A stretch of 5,103 nt of DNA from F1-60-MAGs149 sp044369995 (GTDB lineage Bacteria; Actinomycetota; Thermoleophilia; Gaiellales; F1-60-MAGs149): positions 1-5,103 of the forward strand of contig JBILWG010000148.1 in NCBI GenBank assembly GCA_044369995.1, given 5' to 3'. Under the pieces are notes generated by a model. That model was given only the letters and a program-made list of their open reading frames with translations. It was not told the DNA's origin and did no database searches. Both the position numbers and the translations under genes were made by a program. Of this stretch, positions 1-5,103 are shown one piece after another (position 1 is the stretch's first letter; every line of letters starts with the position of its first letter).

Positions 1-1667
1 GCACCGGCGAGGTCCTGGCCATGGCCGGCGGCAAGCCCTACTCGATCAAGCACCAGTTCAACGTGCCCGCGGACGCGCACCGCCAGCCGGGCTCCGCCTT
101 CAAGCCGTTCGTGTACCTCGCTGCGTTGGAGAAGGGCGTGCGACCGTCCACCACCTTCCGCTCGGAGAAGCAGCTGTTCGACCTCGGCGGCGGGCAGTTC
201 TGGTACGTCACCAACAGCGAGGATGAGTACGGCAAGGATCTGCAGCTGCCCGAGGCGATGGCGCTCTCCGATAACACGGTCTTCGCCCAGCTGACGATGC
301 TGATCAAGCCGTCGATCGTCGCCGACGTCGCACACCGTCTCGGCATCATCTCCCCGATCGATGAGGGCCAGCCTGCCATCGGCCTCGGCGGCCTGTTCGT
401 CGGCGTCACGCCGCTCGAGATGGCCCATGCCTACGCGACGATCGCCAACAACGGCATGCGGGTCGGGGGTTCAGTGCTGTTCCACACCCCTGATTCGGGC
501 ATCACGGATCCCTCGATGGAGCCCATCTCGATCAAGCGCATCGAGTTCCCCGACGGCACGGAGATCATCAATACCCCGATCGCGGTGCAGGCCGTTCCCG
601 TCGACGACGCGCTGGAGGTGACGCAGTCGATGCGCGGCGTCATCCGGTTCGGCACCGGCAAGGCCGCCAACATCGGTCGCCCCGCTGCGGGCAAGACCGG
701 TACGACCTCCGACTTCAAGGACGCCTGGTTCGTCGGCTCCACGCCGCAGCGAACGGTCTCGACCTGGGTGGGCTACGAGAATCCGGCTCGTCCGATGCGG
801 ACGCAGTACAACGGCTCGCCCGTCTACGGCGGCACACTCCCCGCGCTGATCTGGAATCAGTACATGCGCGGGTCGCTGCGCGGCGAGGAGGTCGAGGACT
901 GGGCGGACCCCGTCGGCGTTCCCTCGCTTCCGGTCTCCGTCGATCCGCGCACCGGCCGGCGGGTGCCGCCAGGCTGCAAGTACGCCCAGGTCGTGGTCTG
1001 GGCCGAGGCGCTGGCACCCCTCGAGATGGGCCCGTGCGAGTCCGACCTGATCTCGGTGCCCGACTTCACCGCGTCGAACAAGCGCAAGGCCAACAGCATT
1101 GCCACGGGGTCCGGCCTGCAGATCCGCTTCCAGTATCGCGCCGCTCAACCGGGCGACAAGCCGGGCACCGTCGTCGTCCAGTCGCCCACCCCCCTGTCGG
1201 CCGTGCAGCCGGGCAGCATCGTCACGCTGATCATCGCCCGCCGCATTCCCAACGTCCTCGTGCCGAACGTGGTGGCCACGTCGGCGCAGCCGAGCACCAC
1301 CGCAGGCGCGATCGCACGCCTGCAGGCGGCCCAGTTCCGCGTGGTCGTCGTGGACCAGCAGGACGCCGAGGGGCTGCCGCTCGGGTCCGTCATCGCCCAG
1401 TCGCCCGATCCGAACCAGCCGGCCGCGCTTGGCGCCGTCATCACCATCTCCGTCAGCGGCGATTACGACGGGACGATCGTCCCGAACGTCATGGGCAAGA
1501 CGGTGGCGGAGACGCGTGCGGCCTTCGCCAGGGCCGGCCTGGAGGCGGGCGCCATCAACGCCGATGGTCTGCTCAACCCCGAGGATCGCGTCTTCAGCAT
1601 GGAACCCTCTGCCGACAGCAAGGTGCCGCGCGGGACGAAGATCACGCTCTACGTCTCGCCGTTCTAG
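1..1667 (+). CDS. Class A-type penicillin-binding protein with PASTA repeats (C-terminal part, 5' end cut off)
   Basis: This is the C-terminal 554 residues of a peptidoglycan synthase. The frame is open from nt 3, where it reads TGEVLAMAGG, a usual internal stretch just before the transpeptidase active site, so the ATG at nt 21 is not the true start. The transpeptidase (DD-peptidase fold, cross-links peptide stems outside the membrane) shows all three catalytic motifs: SAFK with the acyl-enzyme serine at nt 93-104, SDN at 267-275 and KTGTT at 693-707. A segment typical of PBP1A-like enzymes, SPVYGGTLPALIW, follows at nt 816-854. A linker with two cysteines (codons 975-977 and 1035-1037) leads to three PASTA repeats ending at the stop. 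The glycosyltransferase (GT51) domain and membrane anchor would lie upstream; class A is inferred from sequence style, because that part is not visible. It converges on a minus-strand gene whose stop is 34 nt away. Identity as a PASTA-bearing PBP is secure; the exact paralogue (PonA-like) is not. Confidence 0.95.
   Translation, partial: TGEVLAMAGGKPYSIKHQFNVPADAHRQPGSAFKPFVYLAALEKGVRPSTTFRSEKQLFDLGGGQFWYVTNSEDEYGKDLQLPEAMALSDNTVFAQLTMLIKPSIVADVAHRLGIISPIDEGQPAIGLGGLFVGVTPLEMAHAYATIANNGMRVGGSVLFHTPDSGITDPSMEPISIKRIEFPDGTEIINTPIAVQAVPVDDALEVTQSMRGVIRFGTGKAANIGRPAAGKTGTTSDFKDAWFVGSTPQRTVSTWVGYENPARPMRTQYNGSPVYGGTLPALIWNQYMRGSLRGEEVEDWADPVGVPSLPVSVDPRTGRRVPPGCKYAQVVVWAEALAPLEMGPCESDLISVPDFTASNKRKANSIATGSGLQIRFQYRAAQPGDKPGTVVVQSPTPLSAVQPGSIVTLIIARRIPNVLVPNVVATSAQPSTTAGAIARLQAAQFRVVVVDQQDAEGLPLGSVIAQSPDPNQPAALGAVITISVSGDYDGTIVPNVMGKTVAETRAAFARAGLEAGAINADGLLNPEDRVFSMEPSADSKVPRGTKITLYVSPF
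1050..1661 (+). repeat. Three tandem PASTA domains at the C-terminus of the PBP
   Basis: Three units of about 62-70 residues are visible in the protein, roughly nt 1050-1241, 1248-1457 and 1473-1661. Each begins with a VPDF/VPNV-type motif, has a middle helix rich in Ala and Arg, and ends with a V-x-x-x-x-P turn and a closing strand (TVVVQSPTP...VTLIIA, SVIAQSPDP...ITISVS, RVFSMEPSA...ITLYVS). Unit 3 is the most canonical (TIVPNVMGKTVAETRAAF); unit 1 is the most divergent at its start (VPDFTASNKRKAN). PASTA domains in PBPs and Ser/Thr kinases are associated with cell-wall or beta-lactam contacts. Boundaries are by eye. Confidence 0.85.
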
Positions 1668-1701
1668 CCCCAGCCGCGGCCAAACGACGTCCGCAGCCCG
1701 A

Positions 1702-2748
1702 CTACGGCTTGACGGCCGCAGAGTAGACGCGGGCCTTGATGAGACGGCCGCGCGACGACACATCGTCCCGTGCCCAGACGAGTCGGCCCGCCCCGAACGA
1801 CGGGTCGGTCAGGCGTGCTTCACGCCGCTCGACCGCAGTGACGCGAGCGCGCTTGCCGCTCGCGAGGTCGACGATCCACAGCTCGTCGCGTGTAGCGCCG
1901 GCGCCGCCCCGTAGACGCACGGCGACGCGGGTACCTGCTACCGAAGGTCGTGTGGCCTCGAAGGGCTCCCCCTTGCCGAACCGCACCGATTGGAGCAGGA
2001 CGCGGCCGGCCCCGGCCGTGTCGTACGCCATCAGCGACATCTGCTGGCGCCCCTTGGCCAGCGTCCGGCGAATCGCCACCACCGTGCCATCGTCGGCGAG
2101 CGCAACGGAATAGAGCGTGGCGGTGGCCGCCACGGGCTCGGCGGCGCGCACCGAGATGGCCCCAATCGCAGCGCGGAACCCGATCAGCGAACCGCCAGCG
2201 GCGGTCCGTGCGGACCAGGCGATACCGGCAGGTCCCGCCGCCAGCGAGGTGATCTCGCCGCCGGCCTGCTCGGCCGTCACCATCACGACACCGGTGCCGC
2301 CGACGTTCGGGGCGGTGATGATCTGATTGCCATCGACCCACAGCACCGCGGCACCGCTCGTCGCCACAAGGTGCGGCGTGGTGATGGCGGCGGCATCGGT
2401 TTGGTCCTCGGCGACCACGTTCGAGGCGCCGGCAGCGTTGACGTTGGCGACGTAACCGGCCGTGCCGGGAAAGGCCACGGCGTAGGCGAAGGAGCCGTCG
2501 GCTCCCGTGACCGGCGCCTGCACCGTGTTGCAGGGCATCGCAGCGCACGGCTGATGCACCACCGTGCGATTCTGACCACCGGTCCGGATGATCAGCCGAT
2601 CGCCGCGGAACGCGGCAACGGCACGGACGTCGCCGTCCTGGCTGCCGACCTCGAGCCAGGCGAAGTCGCCCGCGCCGATCGCCGGTGCGGCGATCCACGC
2701 GGTCGTGGTCGAGTACGCCACCACGGGCGTCGAGACGAACGCTGCCAT
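1702..2748 (-). CDS. Beta-propeller-like (TolB/WD40-type) protein of unknown function
   Basis: A 348-residue protein that I cannot assign to a named gene. It is made of repeated short beta-strand units with the rhythm 'Gly - hydrophobic strand - AW/LW - charged or Gly turn - strand', e.g. GAGDFAWLE (res 25-33), GAAVLWVDGNQIITA (132-146), GPAGIAWSA (172-180), DDGTVVAIRR (219-228), GTRVAVRLR...DELWIVDLASGK (272-299) and GAGRLVWARDD (319-329). About six to seven blades of 45-50 residues would fill the length, so a TolB-like or WD40-like propeller is inferred. A Cys pair sits at residues 68 and 73. The start at ATG 2748 is chosen because it lies 5 nt after the upstream aminotransferase stop; no clear Shine-Dalgarno sequence precedes it, which fits reinitiation. 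The frame stays open a further 453 nt upstream, but that stretch is Arg/Gly-rich shadow of the aminotransferase. No convincing signal peptide is visible. It is the last gene of the minus-strand cluster. Confidence 0.75.
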   Translation of the reverse strand: MAAFVSTPVVAYSTTTAWIAAPAIGAGDFAWLEVGSQDGDVRAVAAFRGDRLIIRTGGQNRTVVHQPCAAMPCNTVQAPVTGADGSFAYAVAFPGTAGYVANVNAAGASNVVAEDQTDAAAITTPHLVATSGAAVLWVDGNQIITAPNVGGTGVVMVTAEQAGGEITSLAAGPAGIAWSARTAAGGSLIGFRAAIGAISVRAAEPVAATATLYSVALADDGTVVAIRRTLAKGRQQMSLMAYDTAGAGRVLLQSVRFGKGEPFEATRPSVAGTRVAVRLRGGAGATRDELWIVDLASGKRARVTAVERREARLTDPSFGAGRLVWARDDVSSRGRLIKARVYSAAVKP

Positions 2749-2753
2749 GGCGC

Positions 2754-3884
2754 TCAGACTACCGGCGGATCTGCGAGGACGGTGGCAAGCTCGGCCGCGA
2801 CACGCTCTTGTTGCGCACCTGTGAGATTCCCGAAGAACGGCAGCGCCAGTGCGCGGGCGGAGATGGCCTCGCTGATCGGGAACTCGCCCTCCCGATGCCC
2901 GCGCGCGCGATAGAAGGGCTGCAGATGAATCGACGGCAGATACGGCTTGGAGGCGACGCCCCGCTCGGCGAGCAGGCCGATCACTGCGTTGCGATCCACG
3001 CCGGGTTCGAGCAGCACGGTGTAGACGAACCAGGAGCGAACATCCCCGTCCACCACGCTGGGCAGCGTCACGCCTGGAAGGCCTGCCAGCAGTGCGCCGT
3101 AGCGCTCCGCGACGACGGCTCGCCTGCCGAGAATCTCGTCGAGTCGCTCCACCTGCGCCAGACCGACGGCCGCAGAGAGGTCGTCCATGCGGTAGTTCCA
3201 CCCGAGGCGATCATGCTCGAGCCACGCGCCGGAGTCGGCGCGGCCCTGATTGCGCAGGCTGAGGATGTCCTCGTAGACGTCATCGTCGTCGGTGGTCACG
3301 ATGCCGCCCTCGCCGGTCGTCATCTGCTTGTTGGGATAGAACGCGAAGATCGTCGGCGACCCATGGGTGCCGATCTTCTTGCCCTGCCGCACGGCGCCCA
3401 GCGCCTCCGCACCGTCCTCGACGATAGCCAGGCCATGCCGATTCGCGATGGCTGCAATCGCCTCGATGTCACATGGCAACCCGAAGATGTGCACCGGCAC
3501 GATCGCCTTCGTGCGCGGCGTGATGGCGGCCTCCAGCGCGGCGGGATCGATGTTGAACGTGAGCGGATCGATGTCGGCGAACGCCACGTCCGCGCCGGCA
3601 TGCAGCGCGCAGTTGGCTGACGAGATGAACGAGAACGGCGAGGTGATGACCTCATCGCCGGGGCCGACGCCGGCGCGGACCAGACCGAGATGCAACCCGG
3701 CCGTACCGCTCGACACCGCTGCCGCGTGCTTCGTGCCGACCCAGTCGGCGAAGGCGCGCTCGAAGCGCGGCCCCATCGGGCCGAGCGAGAGCATGCCCGA
3801 GCGCAGCACCTCGAGGACCAGCTCCTCCTCGCGCGAGCCGACGTCCGGCTGCGCGAGCGGGATCGGCTCGCTGGCGGGGCTCAC
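2754..3884 (-). CDS. DegT/DnrJ/EryC1/StrS-family PLP-dependent aminotransferase
   Basis: A full-length, 376-residue fold-type I aminotransferase of the family that aminates keto-sugars of nucleotide-sugars in the cytoplasm, usually with glutamate as donor. Visible in order: the N-terminal IPLAQPDVG and LRSGMLSLGP motif, the phosphate-binding SSGTAGLHL (res 58-66), VPVHIFGLPCD (129-139), VEDGAEALGA (155-164) with Asp157 expected to hold the PLP ring nitrogen, the Schiff-base lysine Lys186 in FYPNKQMTTGEGG, NYRMDDLSAAVGLAQ (230-244) and the C-terminal IHLQPFY (319-325). Length is normal for the family and no key residue is missing. The start is GTG at 3884, inside the ilvE stop (GTGA overlap), with AAGGG a few bases upstream. 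Substrate cannot be read from sequence: the ED-x-AEA form recalls perosamine- or legionaminic-type enzymes, but no other sugar gene is in view. The propeller gene begins 5 nt downstream. Confidence 0.93.
   Translation of the reverse strand: MSPASEPIPLAQPDVGSREEELVLEVLRSGMLSLGPMGPRFERAFADWVGTKHAAAVSSGTAGLHLGLVRAGVGPGDEVITSPFSFISSANCALHAGADVAFADIDPLTFNIDPAALEAAITPRTKAIVPVHIFGLPCDIEAIAAIANRHGLAIVEDGAEALGAVRQGKKIGTHGSPTIFAFYPNKQMTTGEGGIVTTDDDDVYEDILSLRNQGRADSGAWLEHDRLGWNYRMDDLSAAVGLAQVERLDEILGRRAVVAERYGALLAGLPGVTLPSVVDGDVRSWFVYTVLLEPGVDRNAVIGLLAERGVASKPYLPSIHLQPFYRARGHREGEFPISEAISARALALPFFGNLTGAQQERVAAELATVLADPPVV
3881..3884 (-). promoter_or_regulatory. GTGA start-stop overlap coupling ilvE to the DegT aminotransferase
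   Basis: On the minus strand the bases GTGA contain both the GTG start of the downstream aminotransferase (3884-3882) and the TGA stop of ilvE (3883-3881). Such 4-nt overlaps commonly mark termination-reinitiation coupling. The preceding ilvE codons supply AAGGG just upstream of the GTG as a possible Shine-Dalgarno element. Confidence 0.8.
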
Positions 3885-4792
3885 GCGCCCTTCGGGTACT
3901 CGAGGTACGTCGTCGAAAGCTCGTGCTTGCCGTGCACCGTCGCGAAGAAGATGTCCTGGATCTGCTGCGTGATCGGACCCTTGCCGATGTGATGGTCGTC
4001 GAGCGACGCCACCGGCGTCACCTCGGCGGCCGTGCCCGTCAGAAAGACCTCGTCGGCGAAGTAGAGCTCGGCGCGCGTGAGTTCGCGCTCGATCGTCTCG
4101 ATGCCGATGGTCTCGGCCATCTCCATCACCGCATGCCGCGTGATACCCGGCAGACAGGAGGCGCTGATCGGCGGCGTGTAGAGCTTGCCCTTCATCACCG
4201 CGAAGACGTTCTCGCCGGAGCCGTCGGCGATCAGGCCGGCCTCGTTGAGGAGGATGGCCTCGTCGTAGCCGTGCTTGAGGGCCTCCATCTTCGCGAGCTG
4301 CGAGTTGAGGTACTGGCCGGAGGCCTTCGCCGTCGCCGGGATCATGTTCGGACCGATGCGGCGCCAGGACGAGATCATGCAGCGGATGCCGTTCTGGATC
4401 GCCTCATCGCCGAGGTACGCGCCCCACTTCCAGACCGCGATCATCGTGTGGACCGGGCAATTGAGCGGATTGACGCCCATCTCGCCGGCACCGCGGAACA
4501 CCAGCGGGCGGATGTAGCACGAGGGAAGCTCGTTGGCCGCGATCGTCTCGTGGATCGCCTCGCCGATGTGCTCGTTCGAGTACGGAATGTGCATGAAGTA
4601 CTGCTCGGCGGAGCGACGCAGGCGCGCGACGTGATCACTGAGGTGAAAGACCCCGGGACCACGGTCGGTCTCGTAGGCGCGAATGCCCTCGAAGACGCCG
4701 GAGCCGTAGTGCAGGGCATGCGTCAGGACGTGGACCTTCATGTCGTGGTAGTCGATGAGCTCCCCGTCGAACCAGATCTTGTCGGACTGCAT
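3881..4792 (-). CDS. ilvE: Branched-chain amino acid aminotransferase
   Basis: A fold-type IV PLP aminotransferase of 303 residues, matching the usual IlvE length of about 300-310. It catalyses the reversible last step of Leu, Ile and Val synthesis (2-oxo acid plus glutamate) in the cytosol. Clear family blocks are IWFDGELIDYHD (res 6-17), HVLTHALHYGSGVFEGIR (21-38), Arg57 in HVARLRRSA (phosphate contact), CYIRPLVF (92-99), VWKWGAYLG (120-128), the Schiff-base Lys156 in IPATAKASGQYLNS, Tyr161, DGSGENVF (190-197), CLPGITR (213-219) and FLTGTAAEVTPV (250-261). The position aligned with E. coli Glu193 is Asp190. The frame could begin at TTG 4822, but ATG 4792 is chosen because it has a good ribosome binding site 6 nt upstream and gives the family-typical N-terminus. 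It lies 61 nt downstream of gatB, and its stop overlaps the next gene's start. Confidence 0.95.
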   Translation of the reverse strand: MQSDKIWFDGELIDYHDMKVHVLTHALHYGSGVFEGIRAYETDRGPGVFHLSDHVARLRRSAEQYFMHIPYSNEHIGEAIHETIAANELPSCYIRPLVFRGAGEMGVNPLNCPVHTMIAVWKWGAYLGDEAIQNGIRCMISSWRRIGPNMIPATAKASGQYLNSQLAKMEALKHGYDEAILLNEAGLIADGSGENVFAVMKGKLYTPPISASCLPGITRHAVMEMAETIGIETIERELTRAELYFADEVFLTGTAAEVTPVASLDDHHIGKGPITQQIQDIFFATVHGKHELSTTYLEYPKGA

Positions 4793-4798
4793 GCGCTT

Positions 4799-4805
4799 CT
4801 CTCCC
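4799..4805 (-). promoter_or_regulatory. Ribosome binding site of ilvE
   Basis: The minus strand reads GGGAGAG, ending 6 nt before ATG 4792. This purine-rich Shine-Dalgarno match decides between the ATG and the TTG ten codons upstream (4822), which lies inside the gatB-ilvE spacer and would add ten non-family residues. Confidence 0.75.
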
Positions 4806-4826
4806 GTCTGTACGCCCGTCAATGGT

Positions 4827-4842
4827 ACCCGCCTCTGCGGGT
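4827..4842 (-). terminator. Small GC-rich hairpin between gatB and ilvE (possible weak terminator or 5' leader stem)
   Basis: A perfect inverted repeat, ACCCGC - 4-nt loop - GCGGGT, lies in the spacer about 11 nt after the gatB TAA and 34 nt before the ilvE ATG. No T-run follows on either strand, so it is not a canonical intrinsic terminator. It could end or attenuate gatB transcription, stabilise a processed mRNA end, or be chance in GC-rich DNA. Confidence 0.3.
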
Positions 4843-4853
4843 TTGGCGCACCG

Positions 4854-5103
4854 TTACGCGCTGAGTCGCTCGCGCAGGAGGCCCTGCAGGGCCTTCGCGT
4901 CGGCGCGGCCGCCGCTCTGCTTCATGCACTGCCCGACGAGGAAGCCGATCACCTGCTCGCGTCCGCCCTTGAAGGCCTCGACCTCATCGGGGTGCGCAGC
5001 GAGGACCGCGTCGATGATCTCGCCGAGCGCATCGTCACCGCCGACCTGCGCGAGGTTGCGCTCCTCGACGACCCTCGCGGCCGTCGCCTGTGCATCCTCC
5101 ACG
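4854..5103 (-). CDS. gatB: Asp-tRNA(Asn)/Glu-tRNA(Gln) amidotransferase subunit B, C-terminal end (partial)
   Basis: The last 82 codons of a gene entering from the right edge; the GTG at 5100-5102 is an internal Val codon, not a start. The protein shows the GatB/YqeY tail domain that contacts tRNA: RVVEERNLAQVGGDDALGEI (visible residues 10-29), VLAAHPDEVEAFKGG (33-47) and GFLVGQCMKQSGG (53-65), then an ADAKALQGLLRERL ending (67-80). The wording 'GFLVGQ.MK' fits the end of GatB better than stand-alone YqeY. GatB with GatA and GatC converts misacylated Glu-tRNA(Gln) or Asp-tRNA(Asn) to the correct aminoacyl-tRNA in organisms lacking the direct synthetase. The catalytic and kinase-like N-terminal part is outside the window. 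The stop is TAA at 4854-4856, and a small hairpin lies in the 61-nt spacer before ilvE. Confidence 0.92.
   Translation of the reverse strand, partial: VEDAQATAARVVEERNLAQVGGDDALGEIIDAVLAAHPDEVEAFKGGREQVIGFLVGQCMKQSGGRADAKALQGLLRERLSA

Noticed and set aside
1050..1661. PASTA region as evidence for a Ser/Thr kinase (PknB-like) gene
   Set aside because: The same frame upstream carries SAFK, SDN and KTG transpeptidase motifs, not kinase motifs, so the PASTA repeats belong to a PBP.
1676..1719. Bidirectional terminator between the convergent genes
   Set aside because: The stem arms are only 6 bp around a 32-nt loop, with no T-run on either side; not enough to call.
471..1763. 430-codon open frame on the minus strand opposite the PBP gene
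   Set aside because: Its translation is rich in Arg, Asp, Gly and His with no domain logic. It is the usual antisense shadow of a GC-rich gene, while the plus strand has all PBP motifs.
1990..3620. Long plus-strand open frames (1990-2913, 2685-3620) across the propeller and DegT genes
   Set aside because: Low-complexity Arg/Gly/His-rich translations without motifs, opposite genes with clear family signatures; shadows of high GC at third positions.
4790..4822. TTG at 4822 as the ilvE start (ten extra residues)
   Set aside because: The ATG at 4792 has GGGAGAG 6 nt upstream and gives the normal IlvE N-terminus; the extra residues match nothing in the family.
4799..4827. Sigma-70-like promoter for ilvE (TTGACG at 4822-4817, TACCAT at 4827-4822, minus strand)
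   Set aside because: The two elements overlap each other, and neither has a partner at 16-18 bp spacing; they are single-hexamer coincidences.
3923..4864. 313-codon plus-strand open frame opposite ilvE
   Set aside because: Exact antisense of a fully recognisable IlvE; the translation is repetitive in Arg, Asp, Val and Leu with no recognisable domain.

Overview
The window looks like ordinary chromosome from a high-GC bacterium, most likely an actinobacterium. The evidence is GC-dominated third codon positions throughout, a penicillin-binding protein with C-terminal PASTA repeats, and a GatB-type amidotransferase. The wording of the sugar-type aminotransferase (for example LRSGMLSLGP and FAFYPNKQMTTGEGG) and of the branched-chain aminotransferase resembles what I recall from Thermoleophilia (Solirubrobacter/Gaiella relatives). 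That placement rests on memory and is tentative.

Layout: on the + strand, nt 1-1667 hold the C-terminal part of a class A-type penicillin-binding protein. It has a complete transpeptidase active site (SAFK, SDN, KTG) followed by a Cys-containing linker and three PASTA repeats. Its 5' end lies outside the window. It converges, across a 34-nt gap, on a tightly packed minus-strand cluster that reads right to left: the 3' end of gatB (4854-5103), a 61-nt gap with a small hairpin and a good ribosome binding site, ilvE (3881-4792), a DegT/DnrJ/EryC1-family aminotransferase starting inside the ilvE stop codon (2754-3884), and after 5 nt a beta-propeller-like protein of unknown function (1702-2748).

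How the genes fit together: ilvE, degT and the propeller gene are spaced like one transcription unit, and the 4-nt GTGA overlap implies translational coupling of the two PLP enzymes. gatB is probably upstream in the same direction and may or may not share the transcript. The products serve different processes: tRNA-dependent amidation, branched-chain amino acid metabolism, probable nucleotide-sugar amination and an unknown propeller. The cluster therefore looks like co-transcribed housekeeping genes and not a dedicated pathway. No RNA genes, mobile elements, CRISPR arrays or phage genes are seen, and no stretch over 300 nt lacks a gene. I find no convincing new biological system. The points most worth a second look are an Asp at the position of the PLP-N1-binding Glu in the branched-chain aminotransferase, the unplaced beta-propeller gene with an uncertain N-terminus, and the coupled pair of aminotransferases.
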